This document shows, piece after piece, positions 26,239-33,982 of a DNA stretch of 64,000 bases (position 1 is the stretch's first letter; each line of letters begins with the position of its first letter). The stretch comes from UBA1181 sp045601045. Lineage in GTDB: Bacteria; Bacteroidota; Bacteroidia; Bacteroidales; Paludibacteraceae. The stretch spans positions 62,001-126,000 of the forward strand of contig JAZRZA010000082.1 of NCBI GenBank assembly GCA_045601045.1, read 5' to 3'. The notes beneath the pieces are model-generated. The model had not been told where the DNA came from. It did not search any database and saw nothing but the letters and a program-made list of their open reading frames with translations. The position numbers were made by a program, and so were the translations under genes.

Positions 26239-27405
26239 TTAAAAAGCCGCAAATAGGGGATTTTTCTCCTTCACGACCGCGACGCACTCCATCTCGATCA
26301 ACCATGCGGGACGGCATACGGGTGCCAGCAATATGATCTTCGGCACCATCGGGAAACGCGCTTCGAACAGATCATTCACCACCTTGTAATCGGCCACATC
26401 CCGAATGTAAACGAACATCTGCACCACATCGTTAAACGACGCGCCACCCTCCATCAGCAATTGCTCCACATTGGTCCACATCCGTTCGGTCTGTTTACGG
26501 ATATCGCCGACATGTACCACCTCGCCCTTGTTATTGATACTAGCGGTTCCCGATATGAACAAGTGACCTCGGTCACCATACTTCACCTTCACGCCACGCT
26601 CAAAGGTGACGCCATACTCGTGGGTAGGGTTCAAATAATCTGGCGCATACAAATATTGCTGCTGATTCGGCTGCAACCCAGCCACCGCGTAGGCATCCAT
26701 CTTGACAAGCGCCTTCGGATCGGCGGATCTTCCCTCGATACCGGTACTGGCGATATAGTGAGTCTTCTCCGTAAGGCCGATGCGGGCGAAATTCTCCCGT
26801 CTTCCGACCACAACGCCATGATAGTTCACATCAACATTTTGGACAAAGAACCAAGTACGCACACAATGGTCGGGCAAGGTGCAATTCACACTTGACAAAA
26901 CCTGCTCGTATGTTTCCAGAAGTTTTCCCGTTTGTGAGAGCGAATCACCCTCAGGGAGCGTCTTGTTCGTGTGCCAATAATGGGTGTAGTCGCCTATACG
27001 GGCAGCCACCATTGGACCCGAAACGCATAGTTGGGCGCCAGAAACCGCGTAAACCCAAGCCGCCACCTTCGTGCCATCCAAGGGCGGTTGTTGGATAATG
27101 GAGAGAGCAGCCTCGCTTCCCATCTCCTGCCAACGACGAGTCACATCCTCCTCCTGATTGGCTGCGTCACTTAGGAAAAATCGAACAAAGACAGTCGTTT
27201 GGGTACGATTCCGTCCCGTCATCCAATGGTTCAATAATTGGAAAAGCGCATCCGCCTGTTGGGAATACGAAAGCATCGGATCCGTCACATGCAAAAAAGC
27301 ATACGATTCATCCGAACCGCTGACTCCCTTGAATCGAGCGCAGTCCAAACGCACACTTTCCAATCGACGAATCACCTCGTCTGTCTCTATCCTACTGTAT
27401 ATCAT
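26239..27405 (-). CDS. Rid/YjgF-family protein, long chorismatase-like form
   Basis: A 388-residue protein whose C-terminal third (about 255-385) is a Rid/YjgF domain (HLFISGTASINNKGEVVHVGDI..., then VVQMFVYIRDVADY). The N-terminal part also looks Rid-like and degenerate, giving the overall layout of chorismate hydrolases such as FkbO/Hyg5/XanB2. The substrate cannot be assigned; an intracellular hydrolase is the safest call. It overlaps ruvC by 4 nt (ATGA) and is translationally coupled to it. Confidence 0.75.
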   Translation of the reverse strand: MIYSRIETDEVIRRLESVRLDCARFKGVSGSDESYAFLHVTDPMLSYSQQADALFQLLNHWMTGRNRTQTTVFVRFFLSDAANQEEDVTRRWQEMGSEAALSIIQQPPLDGTKVAAWVYAVSGAQLCVSGPMVAARIGDYTHYWHTNKTLPEGDSLSQTGKLLETYEQVLSSVNCTLPDHCVRTWFFVQNVDVNYHGVVVGRRENFARIGLTEKTHYIASTGIEGRSADPKALVKMDAYAVAGLQPNQQQYLYAPDYLNPTHEYGVTFERGVKVKYGDRGHLFISGTASINNKGEVVHVGDIRKQTERMWTNVEQLLMEGGASFNDVVQMFVYIRDVADYKVVNDLFEARFPMVPKIILLAPVCRPAWLIEMECVAVVKEKNPLFAAF

Positions 27406-28022
27406 TCCTCTTCTTTTTTCTTTCTATTTTCGACAAACTCCTTCCAACCGCTCACCCGCTTCTCGTTTTTGGCGGCGTACTCTTTCCAAGAGGTGAAATG
27501 CTTCTCCGGCACCACACGGTTGATTTGGTGGAAGTGACACAAGGCGACGCCCAAAGCGTCGGTTGCGTCCAAGTGCTGCTGCATCGCCTCATCAGGGATA
27601 TTCAATTGACGCTGCAACATCGAAGCCACCTGCTCCTTGGTTGCCGCACCATTACCCGTGATGGACATCTTTATCTTCAACGGAGCATATTCGGCAATCG
27701 GAAGGTCACGCTGCAAGGCCGCCGCGATGGCCACCCCCTGCGCCCTACCCAATTTGAGCATGGATTGGACATTCTTCCCGAAAAACTGTGACTCAATCGC
27801 GAACTCATCCGGCAGATAGTAATCGACTAATTCTATGATTTTATCGTATATCGCCTTCAACTTCATATAGGTATCCGATACCTTTCGGATATCCAGGACA
27901 CCCAAATCCACCATCTCCGCCTTATTTCCCTTGGCACGTACAATGCCGAAACCCATCAAATTGGTTCCCGGGTCAATGCCTAGAATGATGCGCTCAGTCG
28001 CCTCTTTCTTCAATGGACTCAT
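27402..28022 (-). CDS. ruvC: Holliday junction resolvase RuvC
   Basis: A 206-residue resolvase. The four catalytic acids appear in order: Asp17 (LGIDPGT), Glu77 (AIESQFF), and Asp152/Asp155 (DATDALGVALCH). A basic C-terminal tail of about 30 residues extends beyond the usual end. It overlaps both neighbours by 4 nt (ATGA junctions), so DUF4286-ruvC-Rid form a tightly coupled operon. Confidence 0.95.
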   Translation of the reverse strand: MSPLKKEATERIILGIDPGTNLMGFGIVRAKGNKAEMVDLGVLDIRKVSDTYMKLKAIYDKIIELVDYYLPDEFAIESQFFGKNVQSMLKLGRAQGVAIAAALQRDLPIAEYAPLKIKMSITGNGAATKEQVASMLQRQLNIPDEAMQQHLDATDALGVALCHFHQINRVVPEKHFTSWKEYAAKNEKRVSGWKEFVENRKKKEEE

Positions 28023-28324
28023 AGATCACAGGATTTCAAATAGGTAGAGAACTGCAATACCGCTTCACCAAAACGTGCGGAAACCCTCTTCTCCAAATCT
28101 GGCCAAAAACGCTTTTTGAACTCAGCCATTTCAGAGACACCCTCCGCATCAAATTGCAAAGAATAGGTAATACCTTCATCCTCATTGACCAACACCTTGA
28201 ATAATCGGCCATTGGTCAACAAACCTGTTTGCGCGACCAAAGGAGCGTATTCCTCCTTCATCCACTTCAAAAAAGCGCTTTCCGCACCTTTCGCCACCAA
28301 ATATGTCGTATTAAAAACAATCAT
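28019..28324 (-). CDS. DUF4286 family protein
   Basis: A 101-residue cytoplasmic protein (MIVFNTTYLVAKGAESAFLKWMKEEYAPLV) of DUF4286, a small Bacteroidetes family with a ferredoxin-like fold expected and unknown function. It is the first gene of the ruvC operon. Its -7 box ends 5 nt before the ATG, so the transcript is probably leaderless. Confidence 0.82.
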   Translation of the reverse strand: MIVFNTTYLVAKGAESAFLKWMKEEYAPLVAQTGLLTNGRLFKVLVNEDEGITYSLQFDAEGVSEMAEFKKRFWPDLEKRVSARFGEAVLQFSTYLKSCDL

Positions 28325-28329
28325 AAATG

Positions 28330-28337
28330 CAAAAATA
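28330..28337 (-). promoter_or_regulatory. promoter -7 box (TATTTTTG) for DUF4286-ruvC-Rid
   Basis: Matches TAnnTTTG; only 5 nt separate it from the ATG. It is back-to-back with the plus-strand box at 28340-28347, with 2 bp between them. Confidence 0.5.
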
Positions 28338-28339
28338 AC

Positions 28340-28347
28340 TATCTTTG
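28340..28347 (+). promoter_or_regulatory. promoter -7 box (TATCTTTG) for the kinase-RapZ fusion
   Basis: Matches TAnnTTTG. The upstream in-frame start at 28345 lies inside this box, which supports the ATG at 28390 as the real start. Confidence 0.5.
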
Positions 28348-28389
28348 TTAATAACAGAAAATAAAAAATTTAAAATCATATCATTCAGA

Positions 28390-29817
28390 ATGGAAGGAAT
28401 CATCTCTCTCTTCAAGAAAACGACAGGAGAAACGGCCGATTGCCAAAAACTCAAAGGCGAAGGATCCAACCGCACCTACTACCGGTTACGCTCACAAAAC
28501 CACACCCTGATCGGTGTGAAGGGCACTAATACAGTGGAGAACCACGCCTTCATCAAGTTGGCCAACCACTTTTACAGCAAGGGTTTAAATGTGCCGAAAG
28601 TCATCGCCGCGTCAGCAGATGAGCTGTACTACCTACAAGAGGATTTGGGAGAGGATTCCCTTTTCAGCCTGATTCAAAGCGGCGTGAAGAGCGGAACGTT
28701 CAGCACCGAGGAGCGGGAGTTGATCCTCAAAACGATCGCCTTGCTTCCCGACATGCAATTCAAAGGGGCGGAGGGGCTTGACTTCACATGCTGCTACCCT
28801 ATCCCGGAGATGGACCGCCGTTCGATCCTTTGGGATCTGAATTACTTCAAATATGATTTTCTGAAATTCACAGGCATTGAATTCTCGGAGCCTCAACTAG
28901 AGGATGATTTCGAGCACTTCTGCGATTTGATTTTGCGGGAAAAGAGCCATACGTTCCTCTACCGGGACTTCCAATCACGCAACGTGATGATCAAGGAGGG
29001 GAAGCCCTACTTCATTGATTTTCAAGGAGGAAGAAAAGGACCGATCTACTATGACCTCGCCTCTTTCGCATGGCAAGCAAAGGCTAACTTCCCCGAGGAT
29101 TTGCGGGAGGAGATCATACAAACCTATATTGCCGCCGCCCGGAAATACGCCGATATCGACGAGGCGGATTTCAAACAAAAACTCGCTATCTTCCTACTCT
29201 TCCGCACCATCCAAGTGCTGGGGGCATACGGATTCCGCGGGCTGTTCGAGAAGAAGCCTCATTTCATCGAGAGCATTCCTTTCGCCCTGGAGAATCTGAA
29301 GGGTTTATTAGCGAAGAACGATTACAAGGAGTTGCCCTACTTGACGAATGTTTTACAAGAGATTACCCAACTCCCTCAATTTCAGAAGAAAAGCGCGGAG
29401 GAGAGCAAGGCTTTGGTGGTCAAAGTATTCAGTTTCTCCTACAAAAAAGGAATCCCTACGGACGACTCCGGCAATGGTGGCGGTTACGTTTTCGACTGCC
29501 GAGGGGTCCACAACCCTGGCCGATACGATCAATACAAGCCGATGACCGGTCTGGACAAACCCGTGATTGAATTCTTGGAGGAGAATGGCGAGATCTCTCA
29601 ATTTTTGGAACACATCTACGCCTTGGCGGACGCGCATGTGCAACGCTACATCGACCGGGGATTCACCTCCCTGATGTTCTCCTGCGGCTGCACGGGTGGC
29701 AGACACCGCTCCGTCTATTCCGCGCAACATTTAGCGGAACACATCGCCCAAAAGTTTGGCGTGGAGGTGAGGTTGAAGCATGTGGAGCAGGGAATTGAGA
29801 CTATATTTAACAACTAA
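28390..29817 (+). CDS. sugar-kinase-like (APH/AmgK) domain fused to RapZ C-terminal domain
   Basis: A 475-residue fusion. Residues about 1-320 are an aminoglycoside-phosphotransferase-fold kinase (GEGSNRTYYRLRS nucleotide loop, YRDFQSRNVMI catalytic loop, FIDFQGGRKGPIYYDLASF metal-binding motif), closest in pattern to AmgK-like cell-wall sugar kinases. Residues about 350-475 match the RapZ C-terminal domain (FSFSYKKGIP, VFDCRGVHNPGR, FSCGCTGGRHRSVYSA), which binds amino sugars or RNA in other bacteria. A role in amino-sugar recycling or sensing is an inference. The usual nucleotidyltransferase partner is not adjacent. The first 15 residues of the longer frame are excluded because they overlap the promoter. 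Confidence 0.85.
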   Translation: MEGIISLFKKTTGETADCQKLKGEGSNRTYYRLRSQNHTLIGVKGTNTVENHAFIKLANHFYSKGLNVPKVIAASADELYYLQEDLGEDSLFSLIQSGVKSGTFSTEERELILKTIALLPDMQFKGAEGLDFTCCYPIPEMDRRSILWDLNYFKYDFLKFTGIEFSEPQLEDDFEHFCDLILREKSHTFLYRDFQSRNVMIKEGKPYFIDFQGGRKGPIYYDLASFAWQAKANFPEDLREEIIQTYIAAARKYADIDEADFKQKLAIFLLFRTIQVLGAYGFRGLFEKKPHFIESIPFALENLKGLLAKNDYKELPYLTNVLQEITQLPQFQKKSAEESKALVVKVFSFSYKKGIPTDDSGNGGGYVFDCRGVHNPGRYDQYKPMTGLDKPVIEFLEENGEISQFLEHIYALADAHVQRYIDRGFTSLMFSCGCTGGRHRSVYSAQHLAEHIAQKFGVEVRLKHVEQGIETIFNN

Positions 29818-29843
29818 GCGTTAAGAGATAAGAATTTAATATT

Positions 29844-29851
29844 TACTTTTG
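29844..29851 (+). promoter_or_regulatory. promoter -7 box (TACTTTTG)
   Basis: Matches TAnnTTTG with a leader of about 25 nt before the alcohol dehydrogenase ATG at 29882. Confidence 0.55.
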
Positions 29852-29881
29852 CAACAGTATAAATGTTTAATCAATTAAAAC

Positions 29882-31036
29882 ATGGATAACTTTTCATTTC
29901 AATGTATCACGAAGCTATGCTTCGGAAAGGATCAACAAAAGAAGATCGGCGCACGTATTCAACCCTTCGCGAAAAAGGTATTGCTCGTCTATGGCGGCGG
30001 TAGCATCAAGAAAAACAGTGTCTACGATGATGTGACCACCTCTTTGAAGGAGGCCGGCATCGCCTATGTGGAACTATCAGGCATACAAGCCAACCCTACT
30101 TACGAGAAGGTGTTGGAGGGTATCGAGATCGCCAAGAAGGAGCAAGTCCAGATGATCTTGGCAGTAGGTGGCGGTAGCGTCATCGACACCTCCAAGGCCA
30201 TCGCCATCGGTTTCTATGAGGCGGACGCATGGTCCTTCTTCGAGAAGGGCGGCGAGCCAAGCAACGTATTGCCTATCGCTACCGTTTTGACCATCCCTGC
30301 CGCTGGTAGCGAGGTTAGTCCTGACGCAGTGATTACCTACAAGGGCAGGAAGTTGGGCTTCACCAGTCAAAAGATCCGTCCAGTGGTGAGCGTCATCAAC
30401 CCAGAGATCTTCTTCACGTTGCCTAAGAACCAAATCGCCAATGGCGTGACCGATATGATGAGCCACATTTTCGAGCGCTATTTCACGCAAACCACCCATA
30501 CCGAGTTGATCGATTCACTCTGCGAGGCGACCCTTCGGACCATCATGCGCAATGCATTGATCCTCATGAAGGATCCTAAAAACTACGACGCATGGTCGGA
30601 GGTGGCACTAGGCGGAAGTTTCGCACACAATGGTCTCTTGGGCTGCGGCCGCATCCAAGATTGGGGTTGCCACGGCATGGAGCATGAGTTGAGCGCGCAC
30701 GACGACCGTGTTCCGCACGGAGCTGGTTTGGCGGTACTCACCCCTAATTGGATGAAATATGTTTACAAAGAGAATCCTCAGATGTTCCTACAATTCGCTA
30801 CCAATGTGATGGAGGTGACCATGGACAGGGACATCGAGAAGACCATCCACCGCGGCATCGACAAACTCCGCGACTTCTTCAACACCATCGGACAACCCGC
30901 TACCCTTACCGAGTTGGGTATCGGCAACGCTCCATTGGCGGAGATGGCTGCCAAATGCGTAGGCAACGGATTCGCAGGCAATTTCAAGCCATTGTACAAA
31001 GAGGATGTACACAACATCTATAAGATGAGTTTGTAA
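29882..31036 (+). CDS. iron-containing alcohol dehydrogenase (butanol dehydrogenase type)
   Basis: A 384-residue group III alcohol dehydrogenase, probably NAD(P)H-dependent reduction of aldehydes. The nucleotide motif is AVGGGSVIDTSKAIA (about 95-109). The iron site is supplied by DMMSHIFERYF and the HGMEHELSAHDDRVPHGAGLAVL region. It is a single-gene unit with its own promoter and a strong terminator. The exact substrate is unknown. Confidence 0.92.
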   Translation: MDNFSFQCITKLCFGKDQQKKIGARIQPFAKKVLLVYGGGSIKKNSVYDDVTTSLKEAGIAYVELSGIQANPTYEKVLEGIEIAKKEQVQMILAVGGGSVIDTSKAIAIGFYEADAWSFFEKGGEPSNVLPIATVLTIPAAGSEVSPDAVITYKGRKLGFTSQKIRPVVSVINPEIFFTLPKNQIANGVTDMMSHIFERYFTQTTHTELIDSLCEATLRTIMRNALILMKDPKNYDAWSEVALGGSFAHNGLLGCGRIQDWGCHGMEHELSAHDDRVPHGAGLAVLTPNWMKYVYKENPQMFLQFATNVMEVTMDRDIEKTIHRGIDKLRDFFNTIGQPATLTELGIGNAPLAEMAAKCVGNGFAGNFKPLYKEDVHNIYKMSL

Positions 31037-31053
31037 AGGAGATAATCATTCAT

Positions 31054-31081
31054 AAAAAAAGCCCGAATTCGGGCTTTTTTT
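31054..31081 (+). terminator. terminator after the alcohol dehydrogenase
   Basis: The palindrome AGCCCGAATTCGGGCT (31060-31075) is flanked by an A-run and a T-run, so it can act in both directions. Confidence 0.85.
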
Positions 31082-31124
31082 GTTTCTAATAAAGACTCCG
31101 TACTTCATCAAGGACAACCGGGAA

Positions 31125-31802
31125 ATGCTAAACGCAAATTCTCGTAGTTCATTAAACAACGGAAATCTTTCTAATTTCGCCAACGAAGGAAGGAATGGTA
31201 AAAACAAGGCAAAGAATGCGTTTGCTAAAAACAAATCCAATGACGTTGTTTTTAGTGCTGAACAAATAAAAAACAACATAGAACTCGAAAACGCTCTCGG
31301 AATAAAAAAGGGAGACCCAATGTCAATGGACAAAGCGACAAGTTCAATTATTAACGATATAAAATCATATAACAATTGTCAATGTTGCGTTGTGGCATAC
31401 GAGATGAGACGAAGGGGGTTCGATGTCAAGGCTCTTAATTTGGTGGAAAATGATCCAAAACATCCGTCAGCACGTTTGTCGGCAGACTCCTCAATAATTT
31501 GGAAGAAAGCAGACGGAGGCAAGCCTCAAGTAAATACAATAAAAGAATTAAGCGAGAAGGCACTTGAAAAGGAAATCAAAAACGGAAGATACACGATTGA
31601 ATGGGACTACGATGAAGATATGGGACATATTATCGTAGCTGAAAATGTTGGAAAGGAAATACTATTCTACGATCCTCAAAGCAATGATTATATGAACATT
31701 CCTTTTGATAAAATCGTTAATGGAACATTGAAGGTGTGCAGAGTAGACAGGTTATTAATCGATATTTCAATAATCGACTCTATCGTTAAAAAAGCTCGCT
31801 AA
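31125..31802 (+). CDS. orphan papain-fold (Tox-PL-like) toxin domain
   Basis: The ATG at 31125 gives 225 residues; the frame is open further upstream only into the preceding terminator. A Ser/Asn/Lys-rich, disordered N-terminus (about 60 residues) leads to a domain with the NCQxCVVAYEMRRRG motif, a later DMGHIIV and FYDPQS. This is the Cys-His-Asp pattern of papain-like deamidase/protease toxins (PF15644-type, and toxin tips of MuF phage proteins). Candidate catalytic residues are the Cys pair near 85-88, His158 and Asp173. There is no signal peptide or delivery domain, so it looks like a detached toxin tip. It is AT-rich compared with its neighbours, which suggests recent acquisition. Confidence 0.6.
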   Translation: MLNANSRSSLNNGNLSNFANEGRNGKNKAKNAFAKNKSNDVVFSAEQIKNNIELENALGIKKGDPMSMDKATSSIINDIKSYNNCQCCVVAYEMRRRGFDVKALNLVENDPKHPSARLSADSSIIWKKADGGKPQVNTIKELSEKALEKEIKNGRYTIEWDYDEDMGHIIVAENVGKEILFYDPQSNDYMNIPFDKIVNGTLKVCRVDRLLIDISIIDSIVKKAR

Positions 31803-32017
31803 TGTAAAAACAATTTACCTCCAATAAAGTAATCTAAAAGAGAAGGCGTATCTCCTTCGAATACTATTACTCGTGGATATCCGTAAAATTTGTAATTGCA
31901 TTTTGGTTTAGCAAGAAACAACTCGTCGCCGGAATTATTCTCACACCTTTTCCAAAAACGAAGTCCGTTCTTTTCCGCGAGAGCCTTCGCTTTTTCTATT
32001 TTCTCTTCTAAACTCAT
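31799..32017 (-). CDS. small acidic/basic protein, candidate immunity or antitoxin
   Basis: A 72-residue protein from the ATG at 32017. Its stop overlaps the stop of the papain-fold toxin gene tail-to-tail (31799-31802). The sequence (MSLEEKIEKAKALAEKNGLR..., GYPRVIVFEGDTPSLLDYFIGG) matches no family I recognise. Size, position and its strong promoter suggest an immunity protein, but immunity genes usually follow the toxin on the same strand, so this is inference. Confidence 0.6.
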   Translation of the reverse strand: MSLEEKIEKAKALAEKNGLRFWKRCENNSGDELFLAKPKCNYKFYGYPRVIVFEGDTPSLLDYFIGGKLFLH

Positions 32018-32035
32018 AACAATTAATTTTATTCG

Positions 32036-32066
32036 CAAAATTAAACATAACGATATGTTTCACAAA
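32036..32066 (-). promoter_or_regulatory. consensus promoter (TTTG, 19-nt spacer, TAATTTTG)
   Basis: The -33 TTTG (32063-32066) and the -7 TAATTTTG (32036-32043) are separated by exactly 19 nt, among the best promoter matches in the window. It drives the 72-residue gene starting at 32017 with a leader of about 13 nt. Confidence 0.7.
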
Positions 32067-32290
32067 CGACCGGCAGGTAGATCCCGCCGGCCGATAAAAT
32101 AATCACCAATCATCGTTTTCAATACCCGATGCGCCATCGGTCACGTGCTTTTGAAGGCGATCCATTATGATCTTCGTCCAAATGTATGTTCGAAGGTAAA
32201 CCTTTGCGGAAACCCTCGAAGAACCTACCGCTTTGGAATATCCGCTCGTATATGGAGCATCGAATATCAATCAATCCTACGGGAAACGAC
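32067..32290. other. gap with no supported gene
   Basis: Contains a small hairpin (CCGGC/GCCGG, 32070-32090). A minus-strand frame of about 57 codons is free of stops but has no start codon in frame and no recognisable motif. It may be a gene remnant; I cannot support more. Confidence 0.4.
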
Positions 32291-33139
32291 CTAAATAAAC
32301 AACCTCGTCTCCTTGCGGTACCGCGCGTAGTCAGGTTTATTCTTCATCTGGCGACTCTCCATCAAAGGAATGCTGACGCAAAGGAAGAGCAACGTGTTTA
32401 CGGCAGCCCCCACTATGGTCCAATTGATAGGCATAGTAAGTGACTGAACCCATATACCCCACCACATCAAGATTTCACCGAAATAGTTGGGATGTCGGCC
32501 ATGCTTCCACAAACCTACCCGACAAACCTCACCGGGGTGCTCCCTACGGAATTGGTGGGCGCTGGTATCCGCCAAATGTTGGATCGCCACTGCCGCAAGC
32601 GACATCGCCGCTCCCAGCCAAGTGAAAAGTGTCGCCTCAGGAGCCTCTTCCAATATACGGATAGCAGGTGTCATGGCCAAGAAGACAACGATGGTCGGCA
32701 CAAGGTTGAGTCCAAAGAAGTTAATCAATTGGAACAAAAAAGGATGCATCGTGTCGCGGAACTTGGTGTAGCGCCAATCCTCGTGGCGAAGCCCTTTGAA
32801 GGTGACTGCCCAGTTGCCCGTTAGACGAATGGCCCACACAAAAATCGTCAACAACATCACCCAAGCGGGTAAAGTCAAGTGATCCATCAATAGGGCGTAA
32901 AGCGAGAGCATCACGGGCGGCAAGACACTCCAATAGGGGTCGTAAACCGAGACGTTCCGATAGAGGAGTCCCATCGCCCAAGTGAATACCGTAGCGGCGA
33001 AATCCGCCATGAAAAGCGCCCACAACGCATCAGTCTTAGGGGCGCAATAGTCGTAGGTGACAACGCCGACCGCCGTCGCCAATAGATAGACAATCGCTAT
33101 GATGACAAAGCTGGTTGTGCGGGATTGAGGAATATTCAT
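32291..33139 (-). CDS. DUF1295 membrane protein (steroid 5-alpha-reductase-like fold)
   Basis: A 282-residue inner-membrane protein with about seven transmembrane segments. The C-terminal motif GLWKHGRHPNYFGEILMWWGIW and the final DYARYRKETRLFI are hallmarks of DUF1295 and the related isoprenylcysteine methyltransferase/5-alpha-reductase superfamily. The substrate is unknown; reduction or methylation of a lipid is possible. No operon partner is evident; the next minus-strand gene upstream is 27 bp away. Confidence 0.85.
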   Translation of the reverse strand: MNIPQSRTTSFVIIAIVYLLATAVGVVTYDYCAPKTDALWALFMADFAATVFTWAMGLLYRNVSVYDPYWSVLPPVMLSLYALLMDHLTLPAWVMLLTIFVWAIRLTGNWAVTFKGLRHEDWRYTKFRDTMHPFLFQLINFFGLNLVPTIVVFLAMTPAIRILEEAPEATLFTWLGAAMSLAAVAIQHLADTSAHQFRREHPGEVCRVGLWKHGRHPNYFGEILMWWGIWVQSLTMPINWTIVGAAVNTLLFLCVSIPLMESRQMKNKPDYARYRKETRLFI

Positions 33140-33166
33140 GGCCTAATTAACTTCAACAATGATACT

Positions 33167-33934
33167 TTATTTGGTAGGACAGACACCACGAAGTGAGAGA
33201 CAATTAACTCGGAAGGTACCGCTGATTGAATACCAGTCATTGAAGAAACTAACACTCCACGCAGTGGAACCATAGTCCTCCACCAAGGAGCTACTCCAAT
33301 AATTGCCCTGTTTACCATCTAAGATGCGGCCATCGTCATTCATCGTACCCGCCTTAGGGAAGAATACCCATTGACCGTTCTTCGCCGTGTACTTCACACC
33401 CGCCACGCCTTTGTAAGTACAATATGAGAGTTCACAGCAGTCATCCAACTCCATCCAATCGCATTTTGTAGGGATTCTCCACGACCCTTTCATCTTTTGG
33501 TGAACCGCATCGTCCGACAACTCTAGCGTGATCTTATCATCCGTAAATCCATCACATCCGGAAGCGTGCTCATCTTCTTGCGACACATATTTGGTATACC
33601 CCTCCTTTGACCTATCCTCCGGCACCATATAGTATTTGTTATAATCGATAGGCGTCTCTTGCGGAGCCAATTCCGCCCACTCATACAAATCACCATATTC
33701 CTGAATGTCGGATGCTCCCAAATTCATGGTCGCCCACAAATTACCGCTTGGCAAATCCAAATCCACGTAGCCATACCCATTGGTCTCACCCAAGGTAGCG
33801 CACATCTCTTGGCAATTAACGGTTATGTCCTCTCGAACATCTTCTACCGGTTTATCATTCTGATTATCCATTTCATCTCCACAAGATAGGAATAGGGCGA
33901 ATGGAAACGCCAACCACAAAAATTTTCTTTTCAT
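33167..33934 (-). CDS. lipoprotein with Fib_succ_major paralogous domain
   Basis: A 255-residue lipoprotein (signal ends LFLSC, Cys18). The body is one Fibrobacter succinogenes major-paralogous domain, recognised by YVDLDLPSGNLWATMNLGA, YGDLYEWAE, WRIPTKCDWMEL and the closing YWSSSLVEDYGSTAWSVSF. The domain is common in surface or secreted Bacteroidota proteins and its function is not established. It is related to the two-domain protein at 33980-35695. A -7 box lies at 33975-33982. Confidence 0.85.
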   Translation of the reverse strand: MKRKFLWLAFPFALFLSCGDEMDNQNDKPVEDVREDITVNCQEMCATLGETNGYGYVDLDLPSGNLWATMNLGASDIQEYGDLYEWAELAPQETPIDYNKYYMVPEDRSKEGYTKYVSQEDEHASGCDGFTDDKITLELSDDAVHQKMKGSWRIPTKCDWMELDDCCELSYCTYKGVAGVKYTAKNGQWVFFPKAGTMNDDGRILDGKQGNYWSSSLVEDYGSTAWSVSFFNDWYSISGTFRVNCLSLRGVCPTK

Positions 33935-33974
33935 ACAATCTGATTTTGATATTTGATTACAATTTAAACCAACG

Positions 33975-33982
33975 CAAATTTA
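33975..33982 (-). promoter_or_regulatory. promoter -7 box (TAAATTTG)
   Basis: Matches TAnnTTTG, about 40 nt upstream of the ATG at 33934. It overlaps the stop codon of the preceding gene. Confidence 0.45.

Noticed and set aside
31056..31124. N-terminal extension of the papain-fold toxin from a TTG at 31080
   Set aside because: The start would lie in the T-run of the alcohol dehydrogenase terminator; the ATG at 31125 is more likely.
32104..32280. Minus-strand stop-free stretch of about 57 codons
   Set aside because: No start codon in frame, no motif and no promoter; could be chance or an old remnant.
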